In this document: positions 33,124 to 43,639 of the stretch, in pieces
Position numbering within the stretch: the stretch's first letter is position 1
How the letters are laid out: every line of letters begins with the position of its first letter
Assembly (NCBI GenBank): GCA_963971535.1
Contig: OZ020594.1
Span: 114,782,418-114,846,417, forward strand
Source of the DNA: Notolepis coatsorum
Lineage: Eukaryota > Chordata > Actinopteri > Aulopiformes > Paralepididae
Direction of reading: 5' to 3'
DNA length: 64,000 nucleotides
Program-made: the position numbers and the translations under genes
Notes under the pieces: model-generated
What the model saw: only the letters and a program-made list of their open reading frames with translations
Told to the model about the DNA's origin: nothing
Databases searched by the model: none

Positions 33124-33684
33124 TAGTGTTGTCAAAAATATCGAAAAATCTATACATATATATTTAAAACGGTTTCAATACTCATTTCCCGAAATATCTA
33201 TATTTAATTATTCATTTTTTTTGTATAAGGAAGTTGCATTGTTCATTTCAATACCTGTAATAGTACAGTAGTCCACACACAGACATGTGCATTCAGTTAA
33301 GTCGGAATATGACTAATACAAACAGTTCAGTTTGTCAGGTACATGCGACACAGATTACAGTGTTTACATCTGTCTGCTTGAGAAAATACCATGTTCTGCA
33401 ATAAAAATGATTGAAGTGAGATGAACAGTTATTTTTAAATGTGTGATCTAAAGATAAACAAAGGGTTTTAAAAGTGTTATATGTATCTTCTCTTATAGTA
33501 TGAGAGAGAAGCTGAGGAGAATCAACCAGCAACAAAAGCTAAATTTATAAAACATTATTATATATTTTTTTTTTACAATTTAAGATTGAACCGTTTTCCC
33601 TGTGGTATCGAAAATGGTATCGAATATCGATACCTTTCAAGGTATCGTATCTAAGTTAGAAATTCCAATATCGTGACAACACTA
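33124..33684. mobile_element. hAT-like MITE, TAGTGTTGTC family, arm 1
   Basis: The ends are TAGTGTTGTCA and TGACAACACTA, with TATCGATA-rich subterminal sequence. The flanks (GTACCTCT and ATCCCCTC) are not identical, so a clean TSD is not seen; the left flank lies in a minisatellite that may have changed. The arm 2 orthologue is 47536-49152. Confidence 0.8.
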
Positions 33685-33989
33685 ATCCCCTCTATCAGAT
33701 AGATTTATTATTATTATTATTGGATACAGGAGTTTGGGTTCCAAGAGCTTCTTCAAGTCGATTCTACAGACGGACTGTTTCTATCATCGGAATTAAATAA
33801 TTATAATGATAATAAATACGACAATTACGTTTTGCATTTATAGTCATGATTCAATGAGCAATCTGAGCATTACCGCTCTATGTACAGTACTTCTCTAAGC
33901 CGTCTGGCTCACAGTTAACCGACTAGAATAGATTAACGAATTCCATATAAATCTATCGTTCATTAACGATGCAGCAGCTGATACTGTAT

Positions 33990-34122
33990 ACACACACACA
34001 CACACTGCTGAATAATTCTGTTTTGCCTCAATATATACTGTATATATAATTCTGTTTTGCCTCAATATACAGTATATATAATATATTGATGCAAAACAGA
34101 ATTATTCAGCAGTGTGTTGTGT
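33990..34122. repeat. perfect 25-bp inverted repeat (hairpin), arm 1
   Basis: CTGCTGAATAATTCTGTTTTG (near 34003) is the reverse complement of CAAAACAGAATTATTCAGCAG (near 34092). The loop is AT-rich and contains another copy of AATTCTGTTTTGCCTCAATA. It is preserved in arm 2 at about 49460-49580. Confidence 0.85.
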
Positions 34123-34130
34123 GTGCACGC

Positions 34131-35102
34131 CAGGGTTTCCGTTAGAAAAAATTGTTGCCGGTCTCAGGGTCCGGTAGATTTTTATCTACCGGTCAAATGA
34201 GAGAAATTCCGGTCAGAGTTTATTGAGCTTAAAAACAACAGGCTATATAAAGAATGACATCCTCAAGGCATGTAGATTTATAATATTTTAACTTAAAGCT
34301 AGGCTACTTTTGCGTATACAGTCATTATATTCCAAATAAAATAAGTCCAGAGACTCTGTGCTGCTGCCGACTTTAAATCAAATAAACCTGTGTCTGTGGG
34401 CAGTCGGCCCGACATTAATAAACAGCAGTCTGTTATAATCACATTTATGAGCTAACGAATTCCGTTATATTGGACATTTGTATTAATTATATCAAGCGAA
34501 GAACTGAGAAATTTGGCAGAGAGACAGCAACATTATCGTGGGTTTGCGTGATGTATATCTCCACCTAGTCCCAACGACTTGGTGCTGGTCATAATGTCCG
34601 GTGAAAACAACTCCCTCCAAGCACAACTTGACCACCCGAACCGTACCAAAACAGGCCAAAATTAAATAGCCCCTGCGACGAACGATTCATTACATTCGTT
34701 TCATCGTTGCTCCACCAAGCAGCCGGTCCAACAATATCAGCGCGAGCGCCGCAGTTAGTTTGCAAGAAGCATCCAGCTGCAGACCCGCAGAGCAGCTTTC
34801 CAGGTCTGGGGACCGCACTGTGCCAGCAAAGCTGGTGGGTTCTGTGGGTCTGCAGCTGCATGCCTTCCGCAAATCCAGCAGCAAGCTCTCGCTGAGCGAA
34901 GCAACGACAACAAACGCAATGATTGTTTCGTTCATCGCATAGGCCACCCAACTCCAGCCCATCCAAATACAATTCAAATAATCAAACTGTGCCCAGAGGG
35001 AACTATTTTCACCGGACACTATGACCGGAGAGATTAAATTTGTCGGACTTCAACAGATTTTGCCAGTCAAATACCGGTAATTACCGGCTAACGGAAACGC
35101 TG
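34131..35102. mobile_element. non-autonomous hAT foldback element with TSD GTGCACGC
   Basis: The ends are CAGGGTTTCCGTTAG and CTAACGGAAACGCTG, flanked by GTGCACGC at 34123-34130 and 35103-35110. Arm 2 (near 49588) has the unoccupied site GTGCACGCGCTGC. Internally, 34597-34870 and 34760-35020 form an imperfect inverted repeat (GTCCGGTGAAAACAACTCCC against GGGAACTATTTTCACCGGAC). ORFs inside are not recognisable proteins. The segment 34390-34530 is shared with 59255-59308 plus 60375-60450. Confidence 0.95.
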
Positions 35103-35212
35103 GTGCACGCGCTGCAGTGGGCAGGAGCGTGCAACAAGATGGTATATAAATATGGTATATTAATTTAATACCTAGTGTGCTGTGTGATGACAATACATTT
35201 GAATCTAATCTA

Positions 35213-35476
35213 ATTGTGCACGCGGCCCTCTCATTATAATGAGCTGGACTGGTGTGTGTGTGCGTGTGGTAACGTGAACGCGATATCTGCCATGCGAGAC
35301 TAGGCGAGAGGCTGTATTCAAATCCGAAGTGTTCAACGTTCCGACTCCTCCCCCGGCTGCACTAGTCTACTCTCGTCTACTTTCGAGGCGAGCCGAAATC
35401 AATCTCGAACACGCCTTTTGATTGCGCGGCATTCTACTCTACATAAAACATTTCCCTCGATTTGGGATTTTGATAC
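35213..35476 (+). mobile_element. fragment of the BED-type hAT 5' region
   Basis: TTGCGCGGCATTCTAC, then CTACATAAA (35424-35455), matches the transposase upstream region at 24718-24750. It is cut off by a LINE fragment. No coding sequence was seen. Confidence 0.6.
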
Positions 35477-36186
35477 CTGGTCTACAAGATACACTACACG
35501 ACCAAGGTACCCATGTACATGTCAAAATACTTCCCAAAGGTCAGTGAATACCACGATCACAACACCAGAGGGAGCTCCACAAATCATGTTAAACCCAGAT
35601 TCGGCTCAAACAAGGGACTAAACACGTTTCGCAATAATGCCACATCAATGTGGAACGCCCTACCCAAAGCTGTAAAGGAATGTGCATCACTACCCACTTT
35701 CAAAAACACTCTCAAAAAACACCTACGGGAGACTGCAATTCTAAACTGGCCCCTGTAAATGTCCTAACACAACCCCCCCCCAATGTACAGTAAATGACCA
35801 AGTATGGTCCTGTCAATATTCCAATGTACAGTTTTGCTTGTTCAGTTGTACATTGTCCCCCACCCACTCCTCCTACCCAACCCCCCCCCCCCCCCAACCT
35901 CCTCCAATGTACAGTTTCTATGTCAAATGTATATACTCTCTTTTCTGGACTCTTTTCGTATCACAAACAGTACTGTATTTGCAAATCTGGTATGTCATAA
36001 ATGTATAGATGTAGCAGTACTGTCTATCTGTATGTCATATATGTTATGATGAATTGAAAATGGGGGACCCTGATGTAAACAAGACAAGTCTTTCTCTGGT
36101 CTGCATCCCCTTAACAATTGTATGTATTGAGCTGTACTGTACCCATTCTGAAATCTGTTAATAACATTTTCAATCAATCAATCAAA
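35477..36186 (+). mobile_element. 5'-truncated LINE copy with C-terminal ORF2 piece, 3'UTR and (CAAT)n tail
   Basis: It begins within ORF2 (VYKIHYTTKVPMYMSKYFPK), continues to FRNNATSMWNALP, and ends coding near 35758. The 3'UTR matches the reverse-oriented 19155-19563 copy, including the long C-run and the ACTCTTTTCGTATCACAAAC stretch. It ends AATAACATTTTCAATCAATCAATC. Confidence 0.88.
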
Positions 36187-36204
36187 CCCCCCTCTATCTA
36201 CTAG

Positions 36205-36417
36205 AGTAGACTATATGAATTGAAAATGGGGGACCCTGATGTAAACAAGACGAAAGTCTTTCTCTGGTCTGCATCCCATTAACAATTGTGTGTATTGAGC
36301 CGTACTGTATTGTACCCATTCTGCAATCTGTTAAATAAAGTTTTCATTCATTCATTCATTCATTCATTCATTCATTCATTCATTCATTCATTCATTCATT
36401 CATTCATTCATTCATTC
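36205..36417 (+). mobile_element. LINE 3' end with (ATTC)n tail at the start of duplication arm 2
   Basis: GAATTGAAAATGGGGGACCC through TTAAATAAAGTTTT is followed by about 17 ATTC units. From 36303 onward it corresponds to 28971 in arm 1. Its last bases border the BEL target duplication CAGTG. Confidence 0.88.
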
Positions 36418-36421
36418 AGTG

Positions 36422-37016
36422 TGTAACTCCTTCCAAGCACTGCAGACACAAGTGGTTTCCTTTCGACGGGTTTATTAAAGGCTTGGTCCTCCAATCCACC
36501 GTGAAAACTTAAACAGAAACATACGTTGCGTCAGGTCAACACAAACAATAATATACACGGTATGAAAACAACACATCATAAAAGCAAAATACAAACAAAC
36601 ATTAAATACCTCGTTGGCTGCATGCTACATAAAAAGGGGTCTTATTCTTCTGTTCTTGGTAACAGTCTTGATAGTGGTACACTACACATAGTGGTACACT
36701 CTTAGAATTTAGAGAGCCTGTACAACTCGTCTCTGACCATTCCTGCCGCTTGCTCGCAGGTGTCTTAATCAGTCCCAGTCTCAGACCATCCCTGCCGCTT
36801 GCTCGCAGGTGTCTTAATCAGTTCCAAAGGTAAAAACGCGACAGCAGCCTAACGGGACACCATATATGACCAGACGTCAAAGTGAATATATTATAAATTG
36901 TAGCAAATTAAACAATAAATAAAATAAGAAATTAAACATAAATACATTCTCAAATATTACACTTACAAACTGAAATATCATATAAATGATGAAACCATAT
37001 AATGGCCACAGTTACA
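36422..37016 (-). repeat. 3' LTR of the BEL element
   Basis: It runs TGTAACTCCTTCC...GGCCACAGTTACA on the plus strand. It includes a tandem CCTGCCGCTTGCTCGCAGGTG repeat (two copies) also present in the 5' LTR. Confidence 0.95.
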
Positions 37017-37336
37017 CTCCCACCAAATCGCACACACGTGGGATTTCTCTGAACATAATTTGGTTATCTTCTAAATTAAATATTTCTTGTGGTCATTCAG
37101 CCGCTAGTTGTGCCCCTCCTGGGGACTTGTACAGAACTTGTAAGTCGCCTTGTATAAAAGCGTCAGCTAAATGACTAAATGTAAATATCATTATTAACAT
37201 ACATTTTAGGCAAAACATTAAATTAGTCTGCTTCGAGTAGCGTTATAACCTTCTGTACAGGTATCAAGGAACACTTTTAGTTATAGGTTTACCTTTTAAG
37301 GTGGTGTCACTCACCAGCAATTTCAATTTTCTCACC

Positions 37337-37819
37337 CTACCATCTGACCCTGTGTATGGCCCTTAAACATAGACAGGTAAGTAAGAGATCATGTATTTTG
37401 ATATTCTTCCTCCCTTCCACATAGATCGGATCAAAGCAGTCTATGCCAAGCAGTCTATGCCAGCGTAAGTGAAGGGTGGAGTTGCTTCCGCTCTTGTGGT
37501 AAGTCACCCCCTCTTTGTCCTTCAGTACATCTTCTGTACTTTTTACACTCAACACATTCCGAGAATCTCTGTAGGCGATCCAATGATGATCTGTTTTCCC
37601 TTGCTTTAGTGTTGCACACAAAAGCCTTGTGGAGTTCAGGATCATCTTCCTTAATTTCTCCCACCTTGAGTTCTCTGACAGGTCGTTTTTTCTTCTTTTT
37701 TCTTTTTCTTTTCTTTTTCTTTTCTATGAATGGTAACGGCATTTCGTAGTGACCATTGTTCTTTTGCGTGATGGTCTCTCACCTTCGACAGGCACTTGAT
37801 ATGTTCTTGAGACACAGGG
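37337..37819 (-). pseudogene. pol: BEL/Pao pol remnants: RT entry joined to pre-integrase and integrase start
   Basis: After the Gag-protease stop, another minus frame continues with sequence typical of the RT entry and reaches MPLPF (37740). It then runs into a Lys/Arg-rich tract (AAGAAAAAG repeats, 37680-37735) and immediately into VRELKVGEIKEDDPELHKAF...LDRLQRF, which normally lies between RNase H and integrase. In the next frame GIDCFDPIYVEGRKNIK and LLLTCLCLRAIH represent the start of the integrase core. The RT palm, YxDD motif and RNase H are therefore deleted, with the junction at the simple repeat. The element could not move without helper enzymes. Confidence 0.8.
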
Positions 37820-40771
37820 TCATGTTCTCCAGTTCTTTCTGAGAAGTCTGATGTCTGAGGGAGTAATTTCTTTTACTTGGGTTCGGCTCACATAGTGTAC
37901 TTCAGTTTTGAGATTAACAGAACGTTTCACACCTGCTGTTACTCGTCTCAATACTATGCGATGGCTGATTCCGATGTCTACACAGGGATTCCCATGGCCA
38001 ACAATACTCCATCCAAGGTCTGTACGCTGTGCATAAGGCTGACTTTCTTCGCCAGACACAACTTCCCTTGGAAGCAGGGCTTGTGAGCAGTCGGACCCAA
38101 TGAGCAGACCTACTTTACAGTCCTGCATAGGTGCAATCTTTCCTTGGAGGTGCTCTAGATGGGACCACGCTTTTGCAGTTCCATCTGTTGGTATGTGTGT
38201 TCTGTTGGCTGGAATGAAATCCCGAGTATAGACTGGTGGTAACAATATCTTCTTACCAGAGTAAAAGCCACAGATTTGTAAGTTGTCTATTCTTTCAGAG
38301 CTTACTACTATGGTTCTTGAGGTCATAGTAGAGAGCTTGACTTTGACCTTGACTTTGGTTGCTTCCAACGCTTCTGCTACTTCCCTTATAACAAAGGTTG
38401 TGTCGCTTTGAGAATCCAACAGAGCGTAAACAAGGACTTCTTGTGTTGGTTGAGTCGTGGATGAAAGCCAGACAGGAATTATTGCAGTTGTTTGTGTGTT
38501 AGCTTCATGAAGTATTACTCTATGTGAAGTAGAGTTTGTGGTTGTTTCTTTGCATTGTGTCGATTGAGGTCTTTCTTTGTACCATTGTTGACTTGTACTT
38601 GGCTTTCTTTCATTTAGCTTTAGCTTGGCTTGTGGTGGTCTTTGTCCTTCTTTGGCTCGCTCCTCATGCAGACATGTAGGATGTTGCTTGTGGCACACGT
38701 CGCACACATTCCTACTGTTGCAGCTCTTTGAGTAGTGACCAGACTTGAGACAACCAAAACATAGCTTTCCGGTTTGAACAAACTTGACTCTGTCTGAAAC
38801 AGTTTTCTCCATGAACGTCCTGCATTTATGCAAAGTATGCCCTGACTTCTCACAGAAAATACATGTTATGACAGTCTTTTCATTGGAACATGTGGTCAGT
38901 GCCTTTGCTTCAAAGCTTTGATATCTTGGGCATTTTGTTTTTTCAGTCTCACCTTGTTTCAGTGACTGTAGTGATGTAACAGGGTTGCAGGCAATTTTCG
39001 CTTCTCTTGTCAGAAACTTTACAAATTGGCTGAAGGAGGGGAATTGGTTACGCTCTTCTTCTTCTTGGATAACCATCCTGTTCCATCTCGCTGTTAGCCA
39101 ATCAGGCAACTTTAAAAGAATTTTCCTGTTTTCATTACAGTCATTTAAAATGTCCAATGCCTTGATGTTGACCATGGCAGCCTCGCAACTCCTGAGAAAG
39201 TCTGCAAACTCTCTGAGCTCAAAGCTGTCCTTAGATCCCATCTTGGGCCATGCCTGGAGCTTGTCTCTGTATGCTTTTGCTATTGTAAATGGATTTCCAT
39301 ATCTCTCCTCCAAAATCTCTCATGCTGCAACATAGGCAGATTTGGTTCCGAGTAAGAAATAGCCATCAAGTGCTTTCTTAGCTTGTCCACTTACATACCT
39401 ACGGAGGTAGTATATCTTCTCCTTGTCTTCAATGCTCTTCTGATCAATCAGTATTTCAAAGGAAAGTTTCCAGTCATTGTATTTCAATGGGTCCCCACTG
39501 AATAATGAAGGTTCAGGAATTGGAATTCTGTTGACACTTAAAGCACCTGCCAGCATCTTAACAAGCTCTGCTGTACTGTCATTTGAGGAGGTGGTCACAA
39601 CTTGTGGTACGGGAGACGTATACAGGGACAGAGGACTTGTGGGAGCAGGCACTTTGTTGTCTGCTACCCTCTCATGTTCTAGTAGTATGTCTTTCCGCTC
39701 TTCTTCTGTGGCCTCCACTTGATCGTACACAAGAATTCTTGCTCGTGCTGCATTAAGACCTTTCACTGCCTCCAAATGCTGTATCTTTCTCCGCTTTTCC
39801 TCCAGAGTCCTTTGTATAGCTCCCTGTTCTTCTTCCAGTTGAGCTTTAAATTTAGCTTCCTCTTCCTCTCTCTTTATTCTTCGTTCAAGCTCTTCTGCTT
39901 CTTGTCCTAAACAACGTTTAACCTTGTCTGTTCTTCGTTCAAGCTCTTCTGCTTCTTGTCCTAAACGACGTTTAACCTCTTCTGCTTCTCGTTCTAAACG
40001 ACGCTTTATGCCTGCTGCCTCTTGATCAGCTAGCTTCTTTTTAGCTTCTGCTTCTAGGCACTGCATTTCCAATTGTTTTTTTTCTTGTTCTTTTAACACT
40101 TCCAGAACAGCTTGGCTTGCAGCAGCATCAGCGACAGCATCTCGTCGCTTTACAGAAGAACTGCTTGAATGCACTGAGGTGCCTTTCCTGGAAGAAGTGG
40201 CAGAACCAGATTTATAGGCGCGTTTCCTGGAAGAAGTGGCAGAACCAGATTTATAGGTGCTTGAGTCAAAGAGAGAGCCTGCTTCTGGCCACTCTTTCTC
40301 TCCTTCTTCTAACACACTTCCCCCCAGTCTAAATGTGGCTCTGGACACAATTATCTCAGAAATCCCTGCACACAGATCCACTCTTAGACGTGTGTCCTGG
40401 TCTGGAGTTGAGATGTCACGTAGTTAATCATAAATATGCTGCACATCATTAGAAAGACCTGTGACATCTGTAATGATATCAGTAAGCAGCTCATCAGACA
40501 AATGTTCTGTTGATTGTGATAACGGACCTTTAGAAGATTTAACTTGTGTCCTCCATTTATTGTAAATGTAATTAAATCTTTGTTGTAGCGCTTTGATCTT
40601 ATCCTCCTGCATTGCTTTACCCTTCTCTGTTAGAGTTCTGGTTCTTTGAGATCGTTTTGGTACCTCTTGCTGGGCTTCAGCACCTTCTACCTGCCCTTCT
40701 TCAGGTCGGTCTTGGGAATTTGCACTATCCCTAACACTGTCCCCTACTTCACTTGCAGGCCTAATTGTCAT
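37820..40771 (-). pseudogene. gag: BEL/Pao Gag-protease, one long frame with two stop codons
   Basis: From ATG at 40771 to 37820 there are 984 codons in a single frame, broken only by TAA at 40424 and TGA at 39320. The N-terminal ~115 residues are charged. A long Glu/Arg/Lys-rich coiled coil follows (EEVKRRLGQEAEELERR repeats), then the BEL Gag core (LFSGDPLKYNDWKLSFEILI, IYYLRRYVSGQAKKAL). After the TGA the frame continues EERYGNPFTIAKAYRDKL, zinc knuckles CIFCEKSGHTLHKC and CFGCLKSGHYSKSC, a CDVCHKQHPTCLH cluster, and the aspartic protease loop VYALLDSQSDTTFV with its Asp intact. The TGA may come from a CGA by C-to-T change. Near-identical LTRs fit a young, recently inactivated copy. Confidence 0.9.
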
Positions 40772-41486
40772 TGTAAATCACTACTTTAAATTGACCAACA
40801 TTTGTAAAGAAAAAATAGTAAATACACCTTTAAACCTTTAACATGTGTTGTACTCAAATTTGAATTAAATGCAGTACTATCCGAACAAATCAAATTGCTT
40901 AATTCAATTGGCTTTCAAAATAACCTCCACATATATATTAAGCACTTCAGAACGCTTAGGAACATAAATATTAGATGCCAATAATAGCCTTCACCCATAA
41001 ATTATACGTGCCTTTTATAGGTTATAATTTCCAAAACACACTTTAAATTAGAAATGTGTGTTCAATCAGAAAATATTTATACTTTAACGTTGACACCTTA
41101 ATGTGTACAACTGGTTAGCTTCAGTTAAATTATATAGGCAAATAAGTCGAAACGTTTTTAGCACGCACACCACAGTAATTAGAATTCACAGTCAAATATA
41201 TTATAGAGACGTTTACAAAGCACTCTTCTTGACCTGACCACTCTTAACTTATAATGTCCAAGTCCTTTATGGCTTTATCTTGAAACGCTGCTCATTATAC
41301 GGTGTGCATCTTCTTACTTCTTTGTGTTTATGCGTGTAGTGCGTATTGTTTGTGACTCATCTGTCCTTTGATGTCGGCGCGCAGGCAGCGCAGCAAACAA
41401 TTGTCGGGGAAGGTCCGCTGTACGCCGGCCTTAAACTTGGACTTGCTTCATCGCCCACTTGCATCGATGAACAGTCGAGTTTTCAC

Positions 41487-42081
41487 TGTAACTCCTTCCA
41501 AGCACTGCAGACACAAGTGGTTTCCTTTCGAGGGGTTTATTAAAGGCTTGGTCCTCCAATCCACCGTGAAAACTTAAACAGAAACATACGTTGCGTCAGG
41601 TCAACACAAACAATAATATACACGGTATGAAAACAACACATCAGAAAAGCAAAATACAAACAAACATTAAATACCTCGTTGGCTGCATGCTACATAAAAA
41701 GGGGTCTTATTCTTCTGTTCTTGGTAACAGTCTTGATAGTGGTACACTACACATAGTGGTACACTCTTAGAATTTAGAGAGCCTGTACAACTCGTCTCTG
41801 ACCATTCCTGCCGCTTGCTCGCAGGTGTCTTAATCAGTCCCAGTCTCAGACCATCCCTGCCGCTTGCTCGCAGGTGTCTTAATCAGTTCCAAAGGTAAAA
41901 ACGCGACAGCAGCCTAACGGGACACCATATATGACCAGACGTCAAAGTGAATATATTATAAATTGTAGCAAATTAAACAATAAAGAAAATAAGAAATGAA
42001 ACATAAATACATTCTCAAATATTACACTTACAAACTGAAATATCATATAAATGATGAAACCATATAATGGCCACAGTTACA
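41487..42081 (-). repeat. 5' LTR of the BEL element
   Basis: It is 595 bp and nearly identical to 36422-37016. Differences seen include CGAGGGG for CGACGGG and TCAGAAAAGC for TCATAAAAGC. It directly precedes (on the minus strand) a leader beginning GTGAAAACTCGACTG, the likely primer-binding region. Confidence 0.95.
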
Positions 42082-42739
42082 CAGTGCTTATATGGGCTTT
42101 GATTTACCAATGCTGCTAGTTTAATGGCGGAACTAATGTTGAAGGCAAGCCCACAGTGTCCGGGGACGTTTTATGCCGACGCACGCGTGTCAAAATCTCC
42201 GCGGATTTAAGAGATAGTTTCACTTCTTCTTGTAAAGAGATAGTTTCACTTCTTCTTGTAAAGAGATAGTTTTTAAGAGTCAATAGAATAGAATGATCTT
42301 TATTGTCATTGTTACAAGGTCCAGAAGATGCTACAGTCCCCATAATGTCCTCTCTTATTGCTGCAGCAGCAGTAAGGTAGGTGTTGGTGTTGTGGTTGTT
42401 AGCTATGTGTTGCCCAAGCCATGCAGCTAAAGTGCTGCTAACTAAATGTTTACTAAGTGAGTTATTATTGCAGAAGGACTTAATGTGTTTTGTAGGTTAA
42501 GTTAATTTGTTTAACAATATTACAAAGACATGTGACACTAAGAGACACGTAGAAATAAGATGGATGTATGTTGTTATTGTTTTATCTGTGATTTATTGTA
42601 TTTCATGTATGTGTTCCACAGTTCTCACCGTCCGGATTTGAAAGAAATCCAACCAGTGCTATAAAGAACGTGTTGCTGTCATCATCGCATAAGAGGGAAT
42701 TACACTAGGGCTGCATAGTCTTCGGTGAGTTTGATTTGA

Positions 42740-43621
42740 TTGATTGATTGATTGATTGAACATTTTATTAACAGATTGCAGAATGGGTACAATACAGTAC
42801 GGCTCAATACACACAATTGTTAAGGGGATGCAGACCAGAGGAAGACTTTTGTGACAAAATGGCATCCAAGGTAATAAAAAAAGTCAACCAACAAACTAGA
42901 TTCTTGTACCGGATCTCCTCACTGGTAAACAAGAATACCCTGAAGACTCTGGCAGGAGCACTCATTCAAGGGTACTACGACTATGCTTGCACCTCATGGT
43001 ACCAAAGCACCTCAAAGGCGCTAAAAACAAAATTACAAACATCACAAAACAAACTGGTCAGACTTCTACTTGACCTTACTCCTAGAACCCACCTCACCCC
43101 TGCCCACTTTGACTACCTAGGATGGCTTAGAGTAGACGACAGAGTACAGCAACTTGCAATGGGCCTGGTCTACAAGATACACTACACCACTAAGGTACCC
43201 ATGTACATGTCAAAATACTTCCCAAAGGTCAGTGAATACCACGACCACAACACCAGAGGAAGCTCAACAAATCATGTTAAACCCAGATTCGGCTCAAACA
43301 AGGGACTAAACACGTTTCGCAATTATGCCACATCAATGTGGAACGCCCTACCCACAGCTGTAAAGGAATGTGAATCCCTACCCCCATCCAAAACCGCTCT
43401 TAAAAATCACCTACGGGAGGCTGCAATTCTAAACTGGCCACCGTAAATGTCCAAACCCCCCCACCCCCTCCTAGTCAGTTTCCTCCCCACCGTATGTATA
43501 TTTCTCTCCCACCCACCCACCCCCTCCTAATGTACAGTCTCCTCCCCACCGTATGTTCTCTCCCCACCGTATGTATATTTCTCTCCCACCCACCCACCCC
43601 CTCCTAATGTACAGTCCCCTC
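42740..43621 (-). mobile_element. twin-primed LINE, arm 2 copy
   Basis: This is the same inverted junction as in arm 1. The antisense 3' terminus with (GATT)n is at 42738-42848, and the sense ORF2 C-terminal piece is at 42855-43446 (about 197 codons open, with YDYACTSWYQSTSKALKTK and FRNYATSMWNALP). A shorter CCCACC tandem block follows, cut by the next LINE at about 43621. Confidence 0.82.
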
Positions 43622-43639
43622 CACATAAATAAACTGGAC

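Larger units (their letters stand above)
28971..35212 (+). repeat. tandem segmental duplication, arm 1
   Basis: The arm is collinear with 36303-49686. It shares, in order, the LINE 3' end with (ATTC)n, the CAGTGCTTATATGGGC segment, the twin-primed LINE, the CCCACC tandem block, the CCGACCCTTGCGTATTGTC block, the 44-bp minisatellite, the TAGTGTTGTC hAT, the ACTGTATATATA hairpin, and the end at GATGACAATACATTTG. The segments 30959-32275 (arm 1) and 43622-46727 (arm 2) do not correspond. Confidence 0.85.
36422..42081 (-). mobile_element. BEL/Pao retrotransposon with paired 595-bp LTRs, pol internally deleted (TSD CAGTG)
   Basis: The LTRs at 36422-37016 and 41487-42081 are both 595 bp and differ at only a handful of positions. 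The element is flanked by CAGTG (36417-36421 and 42082-42086). Arm 1 has the empty site ATTCAGTGCTTATATGG at 29122-29138. A purine-rich tract (TTGGTGGGAG on the minus strand) lies next to the 3' LTR. The internal region (4.47 kb) encodes Gag and protease, then only the RT entry and integrase fragments. Confidence 0.95.

Noticed and set aside
32645..33271. 208-codon ORF with a 44-residue repeat
   Set aside because: Three units of a 44-bp minisatellite give a 44-codon period; the frame ends in a hAT element.
33116..33692. 8-bp TSD for the TAGTGTTGTC element in arm 1
   Set aside because: GTACCTCT and ATCCCCTC do not match.
37680..37740. Nuclear localisation signal (Lys/Arg run)
   Set aside because: It is a simple repeat at a deletion junction in a broken pol frame.
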